This document shows positions 16,190 through 26,960 of a DNA stretch of 64,000 nt, piece by piece. A program made the position numbers and the translations under genes. The first letter of the stretch is position 1, and every line of letters begins with the position of its first letter. The notes below the pieces were generated by a model that saw only the letters and a list, made by a program, of their open reading frames with translations, was not told the origin of the DNA and searched no databases. Source of the stretch: a virus; IMG/VR virus record IMGVR_UViG_3300042868_013845, positions 18,877 to 82,876 of that record; one strand, given 5' to 3'.

Positions 16190-19100
16190 AGTGTTGCAAT
16201 TGCTCTAAAGTTTCTTATTGTTGGAACGTCAATATAATCTTTTCCTCTAAATTCAATCTTAACTGCAAATTGTTTGAAATCAACATCTTCTTCGGGAAAA
16301 TTAATATTGAATTTTACTTCACTATATTTAGCTCTGTCACTATTAACAGGTATAACTGTTGGGCTTGTTGGTTTTAATTCAATCCAGTCAGATTCTGTTG
16401 GAACAGATAGAGCAAGATTATTTGAACCAATAATAACCTGATGTGTTGCAGCTAATGGTGTTGTTGATAGTGGTAATGTTACAGATGGTGCAATCAAATC
16501 ATATGGTGTTTCAACATCAATCGCTGTTGTTTCATTATAATAATAACGCCAAATGCCTTCAACATGTTGAACGTCAGTAATAATTGCAACCACATTTGCA
16601 CCTACAGTTGTTCCATTAGCTACTAATCTCCAACCAGGAACAACATTAGCATATTTCAATCCAGAATTTGGTGATTTTCTTGTGAAATATTTGTTACTAA
16701 TAGAATTATTATTCTCATCAAAGAATTGTCCAAAGACTTTAATATTTGATGATTTTGTAGGCAAATTAATATCAACTATAACATCAAGCTGATCTGCTGG
16801 TTCAGCGAGATATACTGGTTTTGAAAAATATCGGCTAGTTGCACCAGACTCTCTTATCGCATATTCTCTTGTCTCAAGACTAAGTGATTCGAGATCAATG
16901 ACTGGACTAATACGACTATCAGTTGTTGTTAAAGTTGTAGACAATCTAACATCATTTGTTGTATCAGTACCAATTGCAAAATTGCTATTAACTAGATTTT
17001 CAACTGGCTCTCCTGATTCAACACTATATGTTCTAGCGTTAGCGCCAGTATCAAGTTCAAGAATATTTGAAATTTGTGTTTTTCCACTAAGTTCAATAAA
17101 CTTCTGATTAAGATTAAATGCGCCAATTCGATATTGTGGACGTTTGCCTTGGAATGTTGCGCTTCGCGCATTATCTCCGATTTGAGTAACTGTAATCTCT
17201 GGATCACTTGCGTAGCCAGTTCCGGGCTCAGTAATATTAAATCCAACAATGGCTGTATTGATGCTATTGAATACTGGACTAACAACTGCAGTGCGACCAC
17301 CAGCTGGAGCAGCTGTAACAGCCACAGTTACATTAGCTGTTTCCCAACCAATGTTTTCAAAATCACCAGTTGTGGCAAATGATGAAATATCAACTCTATG
17401 TAAACCGCTGCCAATAACAGGATTAACAGCTAGTGTTCCGCTCGTCACATTGAAGCTAGCACGATTAATCTTGAATTTAAGATCTCGGTTTTGTGATGCT
17501 GACCATGTTGTTTTATTTGCACTAGTGAAAAATACACCAACTGCAGGCTGTTCAGAAATGATTGCTCCATTAGATGTAATATCAACTGCACCTAAATCTG
17601 CAATATATGCTTTATAACCATATGAACCGCTAAAGGCAACAACTGCATATTCAACGTTTGGCTCAAGATAAATCGGATTAGCAAATTCAAAGCGAGTCAT
17701 AAGTGATGAATCGTCGCTTACATTAATTTGACTGTTTGTCAAACTTGTTTCGCTGCCCGGTACAATAGTATCTGTTGGATAGCCATTAGCGACTGTCACA
17801 AGATATACCTGTACTTGAGCACTTCCTGCTGGAGGTTTCTGTGCAAATGCAAGTTCTACACTGCTTGCGAATATACCACAATCATCTTCAATTCTAAATG
17901 TTTGTGCAATCGGATCATTTTTACGTACGCAAATTCTGTTGCGTTGAACTTCTTGACGTTTTACACGTGGAACTTGTGTTGAAATTACAGTTTCACTGCT
18001 ATCAATATCAAGACCATTTGATATAAAGCGTGCTTCAGCAAAACTATCCTCTTCGTCTTTAATATTACGAGGACTATTTGTTAAGCGAAGTAATTTTTCT
18101 CCAGTTGAGAATTTAAAGTTTGAATCATTTGGTATGATAAACATAGCAACAATATTGCCATCGGCATCACTTACCAATTCAGAAGCCGTTGAATATTTCG
18201 CTAAGAGTTCTGTTTGTGATTTGCCTTCATCAACTGTCAAGTTATAGGTTGCACTATTAAATGTAGTTGGCAATAATTTTACAAATTGTGTAACATCTTT
18301 ACCATCGAAAAATGCATAGAATCGTGTATTTGGTTTTACACTTGCCACATCAACAAGAACAGATCGTGTTCTCATATATGTTGAGATCTTTACATCTTTG
18401 ACATAATCACCTAAACTTTGTTCAACGTCTTCAAAAGCAAGATCAGTTTGTACTCCACTTGCTACTTGGTTTTGAATAGTAATTCTCTTTTTCTTTTTAC
18501 CGAAAAGACCACCGAAAAGACCACCAAATTTATTAGAAAATTTACCAATATCAACACCTGTTGCGCCATTAGCCTGTAAGAATTTAAGAGCAGCTTTTTT
18601 GTTTTTAACTTTCTTAGAAACACTTGATGTTGTTACCCATGAATTCCATTGTGTGCCAGTAAAACCAGCTTCATTTGCGAAATCTCGCAACACACTATCA
18701 AATCCATCATAGAGCTCAACTGATGTTTGAGCTTGTTCTGTTTTTTCAGACCAGGTATCAACTTCTGGAGTCAGATTTATAATACCAACATCAGCGCTCT
18801 GCTCATGCGGTTGTAGATCAATAAATTGACTAGCTGAAGATTGTGTCAAATAATCAACATCTGTTTCACCATATGATAAAAATGCTTTATTATTTTTAAT
18901 AGTAATTCCATTTACTTTCGCATTTGGATTAAATGGTATGCTATATCCAGTATGATACGGATAGAGTATGCCTCGTTCACTATCGATTGAGCATAAAAAC
19001 TCTGGTTGAGAACTATCGCTAACATCTAGGTTTCTAAAACCATCTGTGATAAATCCATTTTTGAATTTTTCACCATCTGTGCCAAAAATACTACGTTCAT

Positions 19101-21738
19101 TTGCATCTCTTTCTAATAGAGATAAACTTGTATAATATTCAATAGCGCCAATTCGTTTTTCGATATTTCCAATATCTTGCATTGTATAACGACGATTTTC
19201 AATAAATCGAACATCTACATCAGTTGCATTTGCAGTAAATTGTGGCACATAGAGTGCATATATTGCCATGCCATCATCTGGTATATTTGGCAATTTAGGA
19301 TCAAGATCTGCTTGACCACTAATAACTCTTAGACTATTATCACTGTTAACAGAAATTAAATCAATACGTGGCAAATAAAAGTCAATTTGTGCAGTGATTG
19401 CACTATAAGGATCAAGACTCAAACGTAATTGGTTTGGCAAAGATCTACAATCAATACTGTCACTTAAAACGATATCACCATATGTTGGAATTTCATCAAG
19501 TGGCGCCTGTGTTGAAGTTGCAATATTCCCGACCTTATAGCTATTAACCGTATAATATTTTCCTCCTGCATTTCTAAATTCCCAATAAGTAACTTCAAGA
19601 GTCGTAGCAGTTCCACCGCCGATTTTTCTGACCTTTGCATTAACATATACATTATCACGTTGACCATCATCAACTAAAACCCAATTTGCAGTATCAGTAA
19701 TACTAATTGCATGATATACACCATCGAGTTTATAAATGTCACCTTCATCTGCTATTAAATTAACCGATTTAGTAGTTTTTAATTTTATACCAAAATCAGC
19801 TCCATCAATATTTCCAGTTTCTGTTACAATAACCGAAACTGTAGTACCAGCTAACAATGTAGTATCAAAGACAATTCGAATGCCATTTCCATTTGGTATA
19901 ATATAATAACCAGATGTTATAATTTCTCCATTCTTTGCAACGACTATATTATTTCGACTCGCATCATATGATCTTCCTGAAGGTCCTTCTTCTGAAGGAG
20001 AAAAGTCAACAAAATTAGTATTTGTCAACAATGTGTTTGTATCAGACAGACGGCGACTAACAACCAAATTCTCAACACTAGTAATTGCCTCATGCGGAAA
20101 TTGAAAGATTGAATCGGTATTGTTAATATCATTAAGAGCAACACCATTTGGTTTTTCGACCGTAAAACTAAATTTTCCATAGCTGGCGATGGGAACATCT
20201 GACGCTATTACTACAACATCGTTAAAGCGAGCACCATCATCTAAAACTATATCATAGAGATATAGTTTTGCATTAATCTGATCTGCGTCTTTTATACCTT
20301 CCGGTTCAATGCCTGATATTTTTGTAGTGCCAATGTCAAGTCCCTTTGAATCATATAGTACATAACTGACATTATCATTTTCAAAAACTGGCAAACCGCT
20401 GCTGCCATTATCAATGTTTCCAGCACCATAACCATAACCATTATATTGATTATAGCTGCTATTATAATAACCAGTATAACCCGTGACATAATTGCCATAT
20501 AATGCACTCGTCGCAGCATTATATTTTGTTCTTTGACCTCGTTCAAATGTCAAATCGGTATATGTTTTTTTGGCTTTAGGAATAACTAAATTACTAGGAG
20601 CAAGAGTCTCAACTCTTTTTCCTTTTACATAAGCAACTCCAGGAGAAAGCTTTGCAACGAAATAATCAGATGCATCAGTTGAAGATATGCCTGTAAAATC
20701 AAGCACATCTTGAGGAGAGGTATAGATCGCATTATAATCTGAACCGAATAATTCTTTGAGCTCAAGCTCGAAATTCTTTACAGTATAATTACCAGATTCT
20801 TCATAAGTTCTACGAGCAAGAGTATCTTCAAGAGCAGCGCCGCTTTGATCAATGCCATTATATTGAATATAAATTTCGTTTGATCGTATATCAGCGAGCT
20901 TAATAGCATTTTCAGCAATACTTAATTCTTCTGCTGTTAAAAGTTTTAATGTTAAAACGATTTGATAACGATCTGCACCAGATTCTAAAAAGTTACTTGT
21001 ATTTGATGCATTATCATTTAATGTAGAATCATCAATTGAATCAATATAATTCTCTTCGACCAAGAAATAAGCAAATCCGTTGAAATTATCACTAGCTGTG
21101 TCGAGTGGTCTTGCCGCATATTGTCTTTGTGAGGCAACCATGCTGCCTCTTACAAAATAAATGCCAGCATCTGCTGTTAAACCAACTGCTTTTTTATAAG
21201 CAAGAGGAGTTAGCGTATATTCATCAGTAATAAAATCACCATATGATAGTGTTAACTCTTCGTTTGATGAAATGACATTTTCAATTGGAGTGCCTTCAAT
21301 GTTTTTATAATAGATGCGATGAGTTGCTCCTTCAGTTGAATTGCTAACAGACTCAATGGCAGTAACTGATGCTTTACTAATAGCATTAGTAGAATCAGTT
21401 GTTTGTCGCGTAATTTTAAGAAGAGTTAAATCCTCTTGAAATTGAGTAAGCAGTGATTCTGTTATTTGACTATCTGTTGAAAATTCAATACAACCAATAG
21501 CTGAATCAAATGTAATTTGTCCACCGACAACTTGGCTATTAGGTTTAAATAGTCCAGATCCAAGACGATCAATCTGAGCTTGTAACATGCTCTGAGCCTG
21601 GTTAAGTTCACGTGTTTGAACATTAACTCCTGGCTTAAAAAGAACTCGCAAATAGTTTTTATCGATGGGAGATTTCCCATTAACATCTGGAATATTTAGA
21701 TCGTCAAAATAATCTTGGTTTTTGGTAGTAATTGCCAT
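16186..21738 (-). CDS. Giant virion structural protein with DUF4815-like N-terminus, 1850 residues
   Basis: The N-terminus (NYLRVLFKPGVNVQTRELNQ, about 27-46, then QAQIDRLGSGLFKPNSQVVGG) is the signature of a very large structural protein in exo-T-even myoviruses (DUF4815 type: replaceable fibre or baseplate attachment proteins). The centre contains a Lys-rich patch (GGLFGKKKKRI near residue 1080) and long beta-rich regions. Its start directly abuts the gp8-like stop (1-base overlap), suggesting assembly onto the baseplate wedge. It has no promoter of its own. Confidence 0.8.
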   Translation of the reverse strand: MAITTKNQDYFDDLNIPDVNGKSPIDKNYLRVLFKPGVNVQTRELNQAQSMLQAQIDRLGSGLFKPNSQVVGGQITFDSAIGCIEFSTDSQITESLLTQFQEDLTLLKITRQTTDSTNAISKASVTAIESVSNSTEGATHRIYYKNIEGTPIENVISSNEELTLSYGDFITDEYTLTPLAYKKAVGLTADAGIYFVRGSMVASQRQYAARPLDTASDNFNGFAYFLVEENYIDSIDDSTLNDNASNTSNFLESGADRYQIVLTLKLLTAEELSIAENAIKLADIRSNEIYIQYNGIDQSGAALEDTLARRTYEESGNYTVKNFELELKELFGSDYNAIYTSPQDVLDFTGISSTDASDYFVAKLSPGVAYVKGKRVETLAPSNLVIPKAKKTYTDLTFERGQRTKYNAATSALYGNYVTGYTGYYNSSYNQYNGYGYGAGNIDNGSSGLPVFENDNVSYVLYDSKGLDIGTTKISGIEPEGIKDADQINAKLYLYDIVLDDGARFNDVVVIASDVPIASYGKFSFTVEKPNGVALNDINNTDSIFQFPHEAITSVENLVVSRRLSDTNTLLTNTNFVDFSPSEEGPSGRSYDASRNNIVVAKNGEIITSGYYIIPNGNGIRIVFDTTLLAGTTVSVIVTETGNIDGADFGIKLKTTKSVNLIADEGDIYKLDGVYHAISITDTANWVLVDDGQRDNVYVNAKVRKIGGGTATTLEVTYWEFRNAGGKYYTVNSYKVGNIATSTQAPLDEIPTYGDIVLSDSIDCRSLPNQLRLSLDPYSAITAQIDFYLPRIDLISVNSDNSLRVISGQADLDPKLPNIPDDGMAIYALYVPQFTANATDVDVRFIENRRYTMQDIGNIEKRIGAIEYYTSLSLLERDANERSIFGTDGEKFKNGFITDGFRNLDVSDSSQPEFLCSIDSERGILYPYHTGYSIPFNPNAKVNGITIKNNKAFLSYGETDVDYLTQSSASQFIDLQPHEQSADVGIINLTPEVDTWSEKTEQAQTSVELYDGFDSVLRDFANEAGFTGTQWNSWVTTSSVSKKVKNKKAALKFLQANGATGVDIGKFSNKFGGLFGGLFGKKKKRITIQNQVASGVQTDLAFEDVEQSLGDYVKDVKISTYMRTRSVLVDVASVKPNTRFYAFFDGKDVTQFVKLLPTTFNSATYNLTVDEGKSQTELLAKYSTASELVSDADGNIVAMFIIPNDSNFKFSTGEKLLRLTNSPRNIKDEEDSFAEARFISNGLDIDSSETVISTQVPRVKRQEVQRNRICVRKNDPIAQTFRIEDDCGIFASSVELAFAQKPPAGSAQVQVYLVTVANGYPTDTIVPGSETSLTNSQINVSDDSSLMTRFEFANPIYLEPNVEYAVVAFSGSYGYKAYIADLGAVDITSNGAIISEQPAVGVFFTSANKTTWSASQNRDLKFKINRASFNVTSGTLAVNPVIGSGLHRVDISSFATTGDFENIGWETANVTVAVTAAPAGGRTAVVSPVFNSINTAIVGFNITEPGTGYASDPEITVTQIGDNARSATFQGKRPQYRIGAFNLNQKFIELSGKTQISNILELDTGANARTYSVESGEPVENLVNSNFAIGTDTTNDVRLSTTLTTTDSRISPVIDLESLSLETREYAIRESGATSRYFSKPVYLAEPADQLDVIVDINLPTKSSNIKVFGQFFDENNNSISNKYFTRKSPNSGLKYANVVPGWRLVANGTTVGANVVAIITDVQHVEGIWRYYYNETTAIDVETPYDLIAPSVTLPLSTTPLAATHQVIIGSNNLALSVPTESDWIELKPTSPTVIPVNSDRAKYSEVKFNINFPEEDVDFKQFAVKIEFRGKDYIDVPTIRNFRAIATL

Positions 21739-23234
21739 TATAGTTGAATTATGATTTTGATTTCTTCGTTTTGACCTGCTTCGCGAGTAACCGCACCTCT
21801 ATTATCTATAAAGAGAATTTCACCAGTTGATGTATTAAATAGTGTTGAGCTAGCGTTTAGCTCATATTGATTATCCAATAATGTCAATTCCCTATTGACG
21901 ATCTCAATATCATCAGGTGCGACTATAGTTAATGACTGTGTATGGTCAATGTTAAACAATCCAGCCTGAATGCTATTATAATAATAGTAATACCATACAT
22001 TGTCTTTAAACTCAACTGCACTTATTGTCGCAACTAAATAATTACCTTGTTTAATTTTCCAACCGGTATCAACATTATTACCACTAAGAACCAATCTTTC
22101 ATTAGCAGGATAACCATTTTCACTCGTAGAAAATGATTTATGAACGCGATCAACTGTTGCATCATCCAGATTATTATTATTATTTCTCTTTGGATTTTTA
22201 ATAATTGAAATTTGGCGATAAGATGTTCCGCTTGGTACAAATTGACTATTAACAGTATCTGCTCCAACACCAATATACCAACTTGGCAATGTTGTTTCAA
22301 GCTTGCTTTCATAACCACCAATTGGGGCAATAATCGGAACAATTTGTGTTGTTGTATAACCACTTGTTGTTATGCGAGCGGTTGCAGATGACCATAGTTT
22401 ATATGTTGTTCCAACTGTAATATCGGCATTCAGTGTTATTTTAGTGATTTTTCCATTTACTATTTTAAGTAAAGCAGGAACGGTCATTGTTGTTTTAGAT
22501 CCATCTCGTAAACCAGTAATTTCTACATTAACTGCAGTACTGGGTCCAGTTGCTAAATTAACACCAGCATTAATAATATGAAAGCCGTGTATTAAACCGG
22601 ATGAAAATGGTGTAGCTGTAACAGTCTGACCAAAATCATATGAAACAAATGCTCCATTATTTACTGATGTATTTGCCGCTTCATAAGTTCCTATATAAAG
22701 CCAAATATAACCATCACCGCCATTAGAAATTGAATATTTATAAAGACCCGGAACAGTTGTTGATGGAACTTCTGAAGGTGAACCAATGCGATTATAACTA
22801 TTGCTTGCAAAGGTTGCATCATGATCTTTTGCGACGCATAAAAATACATGATTACCACTACCACCACCGAGACTGTCAAGGCGTGAAATTACAAAGCATG
22901 GAAATTGTGTTGAACTTGCATAAAAACAAGTAGGATCATATGGATTATAAACTTTATAATCACGATCAGATTGAATGATATTATTTGGCAACATTGTAGA
23001 GACACTGCTGCCTGAAATTTTAAATAGTGCTGAAATATTTTTTCTAACTTCAGCTGCATCGCCTGGTGTGCCAGCTGGAAATGGACTAGTTGGAACTGTT
23101 TGACTTGGGTTTAATTCTGCCCAACCATCTTGTTTACCAATACCAATATAATAATTATTGGCATTATTTGTAATGTCATCAAATAGTCTTTTTCTAGAAT
23201 TGATTCTAAATTGTTCGGTTATAATCGCGGCCAT
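21738..23234 (-). CDS. gp8: gp8-like baseplate wedge protein, 498 residues
   Basis: The start MAAIITEQFRINSRKRLFDD, with NNYYIGIGKQDGWAE near residue 26, is typical of gp8 in T4-like environmental phages (T4 gp8 is 334 residues). gp8 is a dimeric wedge subunit that binds gp10 and gp7 at the baseplate periphery. Residues about 90-115 (SDRDYKVYNPYDPTCFYASS) fit the family. The C-terminal half is longer than in T4. A perfect late promoter (23244-23251) lies 9 nt before the ATG. Confidence 0.83.
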   Translation of the reverse strand: MAAIITEQFRINSRKRLFDDITNNANNYYIGIGKQDGWAELNPSQTVPTSPFPAGTPGDAAEVRKNISALFKISGSSVSTMLPNNIIQSDRDYKVYNPYDPTCFYASSTQFPCFVISRLDSLGGGSGNHVFLCVAKDHDATFASNSYNRIGSPSEVPSTTVPGLYKYSISNGGDGYIWLYIGTYEAANTSVNNGAFVSYDFGQTVTATPFSSGLIHGFHIINAGVNLATGPSTAVNVEITGLRDGSKTTMTVPALLKIVNGKITKITLNADITVGTTYKLWSSATARITTSGYTTTQIVPIIAPIGGYESKLETTLPSWYIGVGADTVNSQFVPSGTSYRQISIIKNPKRNNNNNLDDATVDRVHKSFSTSENGYPANERLVLSGNNVDTGWKIKQGNYLVATISAVEFKDNVWYYYYYNSIQAGLFNIDHTQSLTIVAPDDIEIVNRELTLLDNQYELNASSTLFNTSTGEILFIDNRGAVTREAGQNEEIKIIIQL

Positions 23235-23243
23235 AGTTATTTG

Positions 23244-23251
23244 TATTTATA
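23244..23251 (-). promoter_or_regulatory. T4-type late promoter for gp8
   Basis: Minus-strand TATAAATA (perfect), 9 nt before the ATG at 23232-23234. Confidence 0.78.
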
Positions 23252-23261
23252 TTGATTTGTT

Positions 23262-24605
23262 TTAAAAAATAATTGCTCCTTCTTCAATCAAGGGCAGAAT
23301 AATTGCTCCTTCTTCACTAAGAGCAGAAGCTTCGTCATCAGTGCTATAGTTTGCTGGTGCACCAAATTCGTCATAGCCTGAATTGTAATTTCCATCAAAT
23401 ATAAAATATGAATTTAGACTATTGAATTGTGGGCCAGAACCAGTTAATGGTGGATTAGCAAATGCATCTGATAATGTTAGATCTGCATATTCACCAATAC
23501 TTGAATTATCAATTACCTTATCATAACCATTCCAACCTTCTCTAAAGATTGACAATGGTGTATTAGAATTTTTAGAGCTTATGCCATAGGTAATATAAAA
23601 TGCATGAAGCGCTTCATCAAAAACATATGAGCCATTATTGCTTTTAATCGGTCTTAGATTTCTAATAAAATGATAACCTCCATCAGGCAACAATGACAGG
23701 ATTGTGATAAAGTCATAGATGTATGCCGCACTTTGATTAGTCGGTGTATGTTTGCCTCGAGCAGTTGTTTCCCAGTCGATACTGCGCCAACAATTATCAT
23801 CGGCTATAGGATCAATCTTATCTCCGCTGAAAATTGCTTCATTATAATAATAGTAATCAGCAGCATCTTCAGAGTAATAAATGCCATAACCATCAGGCTC
23901 GACATAAACATCATCTAAAAATCTATTTGGAAATTCACTCCAATCAATATCTAAACAGCCAACATTTGTCCAGTCATTGTTATTTGCAAGCTCAAGTATA
24001 AGTGACGCAAAAAACTTTAAACCGGCCGGATGAATATACTTTGCATATTCAAGACCCCACTCGCTTTTAGCTAATTGTGTGTAAATGACATATGAATAGT
24101 TCTGCCAACGCTGATTATCATTCAAGCGATAAACATCAGATGTCTTTGATCTATTGATATCACTAGTTGTAAACAAAAAGTTTTTAGGATAAAACAAACT
24201 AACTACTTCATTGAAAAACAATCGAAAGAAACTAAAGATACTCTCTTCACTACCACGATTTGTATAATAGTTTGCAATAATCTTATAAAGACGAACGCGG
24301 TCAATAGATTGACTTGGTGGTATATAAGAACCAATAAGTCTTTCAATAGCATCAAGATAACGATCATCTGTCGCCATATCAATATCATGATTTCGCATGA
24401 TATTGTTTATCTCAAAGCTTGGTCCAGTACCACCACTTATCTCTGATGTATATTTTTTATTAAGAAATCGATAATAAGCTTCCAGCAATTTTACCAATTC
24501 ACTTGCTTCATTTTCAAAATGATATGGCAAACTGCTTAAAGCCTTTGCTGGCTCAACAATTTCAGAATATTCAACTCGGGCATTGGCTGTTACTAAGTCA
24601 CTCAT
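23262..24605 (-). CDS. Baseplate wedge-associated protein in the gp7 position, 447 residues
   Basis: The N-terminal third is helical and contains LVKLLEAYYRFLNKK and the conserved block DRVRLYKIIANYYTNRGSEESIFSFFRLFF (starting near residue 100), which I recall from a structural protein encoded next to gp6 in T4-like cyanophages. Position (gp25-gp6-this-gp8) equals that of gp7 in T4, but T4 gp7 is 1032 residues. The 3' end carries a tandem repeat giving the C-terminal EEGAIILPLIEEGAIIF duplication. It overlaps the gp6 stop by 4 bases. Confidence 0.7.
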   Translation of the reverse strand: MSDLVTANARVEYSEIVEPAKALSSLPYHFENEASELVKLLEAYYRFLNKKYTSEISGGTGPSFEINNIMRNHDIDMATDDRYLDAIERLIGSYIPPSQSIDRVRLYKIIANYYTNRGSEESIFSFFRLFFNEVVSLFYPKNFLFTTSDINRSKTSDVYRLNDNQRWQNYSYVIYTQLAKSEWGLEYAKYIHPAGLKFFASLILELANNNDWTNVGCLDIDWSEFPNRFLDDVYVEPDGYGIYYSEDAADYYYYNEAIFSGDKIDPIADDNCWRSIDWETTARGKHTPTNQSAAYIYDFITILSLLPDGGYHFIRNLRPIKSNNGSYVFDEALHAFYITYGISSKNSNTPLSIFREGWNGYDKVIDNSSIGEYADLTLSDAFANPPLTGSGPQFNSLNSYFIFDGNYNSGYDEFGAPANYSTDDEASALSEEGAIILPLIEEGAIIF

Positions 24606-26518
24606 CTATCTTTGGGAAATGTTTTATAATCAACGCTACGACTATTGCCACCTCGGGCAATTTCATCAATAAAGATATTAGTTGTTGTAAGAGTTTGGTC
24701 AATTTCTAATAGCGCATTTCTTTTTGCAACAACATCATTTGAAAAACTATTAACAATAAACTTAAATTGCACATCACTATCACTATAAAGTGTATTTAGT
24801 GTCATTATGCCTGTTTCAATATTGAAAGTTCCGGCATCTGCATATTTAACATTCTTATTGTCTTTGATATAATAGCTATAGATGTTTATAATATTGCGGT
24901 CAGATGTTTGTTCTTCACCAAAATAAAGTTGAAGATCGCCTAAAGTCCACGGTACATCGCTAATAATATTAACAAAAACTTTACCATCATCTGTTGCACA
25001 TCTTGCTCCAAAATTCAATCTAATATTATTAACACCAGTTGAACTTAGATTAAATGCTTGGCTAAGATAAACACGAACAAGACTATTTAATATAGCGCTT
25101 GAACTATCTTCAATTGCTCTAACAAATTGACTATGTCTAAAAACACTATTAAATTCATTGATGCGATTAATATTATAATCAGTTATAATGTCACTAATTC
25201 GTGAAGAAATATCAGAACGTGATAATGTAGTAACATTTGGATTATATTTTACCAAAATATCAAGTACAATCTTGCATCGTTGCGCATCAACCATTTCGGG
25301 AAAAATACTCAATATCTTTTTAGATTGTAGATAAGCTAGTATCTCTGCTTTATCGTTATCACTAAGATTTACACTTGTTGATTGATCGCTAATCTTATTA
25401 GCGCTAATAAAAACTTTTCCATAAACAGGAGGAACATTATCCTCACCTCCCCATACACTAATGCTATTAATATAACCAAAATTTGCTTTGATTAGATTAG
25501 CATAATCATCGCTTGTAACTGCACGATTTTGTGTTGCAAAACTTGATATTGCATTATTTTTTAATGCAGATATGCTTTCTTTTTCTTGACCACCACTTGA
25601 ACGACCATTTATTGTTAAACCACTTGTTGATATTAAACCTATCATTGATGGCTCTGAAACTATCAAATTCTGATTAATAATTCGCGAACAATTATTTGCA
25701 ACTACACCATTTGTTACAATATATTCGAGTTCAATAATATTTCCAGGATCAAGTTTTTTACCAAAGACACCATCACCAAAACTAATTTCATATTTTCCAA
25801 AGATATTTTCGTTGATAAAATATACTGGTGTTTTATCAGTTATTGTTAAACTGTTATTAAATGGTTGAAATAATGAATTACTGCCTGAACTTGAATCTTT
25901 TTGTACACGCACCTTTAATGACGATATGTCAATATTATCATCAATGATTTCATATGTGGCGCTTGTATCATAAGCGATCGCGGCATAACTTCGAGTAACC
26001 AAATTGCCCTGATAAGCAATTGCTGGCTCGGAATCGGTTGAAACATAGTTATTTCCGCTTAATGTTAGTTTCACATCATCTCGCAAAACAAAACTATAAT
26101 CACCTGATTCATTTTGTGATTGCAATGATGAAACAGATCCATTAAATAATCCGCCTCTAACTGTTATTTCAGGTGAATGATTAACTATATTAGGATTTTT
26201 CGGTATACTAATATTAAAACTAAGTTGTGATGCACTACGACTACGTGGTATATAACCCAATAGTTTGGCTGCAGATACAACGCTGCTTCGTAATTGTGCA
26301 CTATCAATATAACTTTCATTGACTGCCATATGTGCAAGCATCGCGTTATAGTGAGTATTATATGCTAATACATCAATTATAGTATTTAGATTGCTGCCTT
26401 CAAAATTCCAATCTGAAAATTTACCATTTTCTTCTTCTTTAAAATAGCTAATAAGATTAGCCTTGATTTGATCAAAATCAAGAGTTGTAACATCGATCTG
26501 TTTGCCTAGATTTGCCAT
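24602..26518 (-). CDS. gp6: gp6-like baseplate wedge protein, 638 residues
   Basis: The N-terminus contains FSDWNFEGSNLNTIIDVLAY (about 35-54) and YNAMLAHMAVNESYIDSAQL, the most conserved stretch of T4 gp6 (660 residues). gp6 forms the continuous ring holding the baseplate wedges together and shares a domain with the J proteins of other contractile tails. It overlaps the gp25 stop by 1 base, matching the universal gp25-gp6 pair (W-J pair of P2-type tails). Confidence 0.92.
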   Translation of the reverse strand: MANLGKQIDVTTLDFDQIKANLISYFKEEENGKFSDWNFEGSNLNTIIDVLAYNTHYNAMLAHMAVNESYIDSAQLRSSVVSAAKLLGYIPRSRSASQLSFNISIPKNPNIVNHSPEITVRGGLFNGSVSSLQSQNESGDYSFVLRDDVKLTLSGNNYVSTDSEPAIAYQGNLVTRSYAAIAYDTSATYEIIDDNIDISSLKVRVQKDSSSGSNSLFQPFNNSLTITDKTPVYFINENIFGKYEISFGDGVFGKKLDPGNIIELEYIVTNGVVANNCSRIINQNLIVSEPSMIGLISTSGLTINGRSSGGQEKESISALKNNAISSFATQNRAVTSDDYANLIKANFGYINSISVWGGEDNVPPVYGKVFISANKISDQSTSVNLSDNDKAEILAYLQSKKILSIFPEMVDAQRCKIVLDILVKYNPNVTTLSRSDISSRISDIITDYNINRINEFNSVFRHSQFVRAIEDSSSAILNSLVRVYLSQAFNLSSTGVNNIRLNFGARCATDDGKVFVNIISDVPWTLGDLQLYFGEEQTSDRNIINIYSYYIKDNKNVKYADAGTFNIETGIMTLNTLYSDSDVQFKFIVNSFSNDVVAKRNALLEIDQTLTTTNIFIDEIARGGNSRSVDYKTFPKDR

Positions 26519-26955
26519 TATCGTATTTTGTTAAGTATAAATTTAATTTCTCCGTTTTGAGAATATATGGTTTGAAACATGATACTAATATCATAACTAT
26601 TGCGATCATTATTTGCGACAACTTTTACGTTATATTCTGAAATTCGTGGCTCAAATTTTGTTATGCCATTTTCAATTTCAAGTGTTATTTGTCGTTGTGT
26701 TATAGGATCAATATTTTCAAATAACATACTAGTTACTTGTGTGCCAAATTCTGGATTAAATGGTCTTGATCCAACTTCGGTCAAAATAATATTTTTAACA
26801 CTATTTTTAATAGCGTCAATATCACTAGCTATCATAACATCCCCTGTTATAGGATGAATAAATCGAGTATGAATATCGCGATATATCCCACCTGAAGCAA
26901 TAATCGGTTGATATTGTTCAGTGTTATAGTCATTGAGATTAAGAACTCTACTCAT
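26518..26955 (-). CDS. gp25: gp25-like baseplate wedge protein
   Basis: A 145-residue protein of the gp25/W family (T4 gp25 is 132). Conserved features are the IKNSVKNIILTEVGSRPFNP helix-turn near residue 48 and FEPRISEYNVKVVANND near the end, including the EPR motif that core-wedge proteins use to bind gp6. I chose the ATG at 26953-26955 over a TTG one codon earlier because the late promoter (26962-26969) then lies 6 nt before the start, the spacing seen at other late genes here. Confidence 0.93.
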   Translation of the reverse strand: MSRVLNLNDYNTEQYQPIIASGGIYRDIHTRFIHPITGDVMIASDIDAIKNSVKNIILTEVGSRPFNPEFGTQVTSMLFENIDPITQRQITLEIENGITKFEPRISEYNVKVVANNDRNSYDISIMFQTIYSQNGEIKFILNKIR

Positions 26956-26960
26956 CAAAT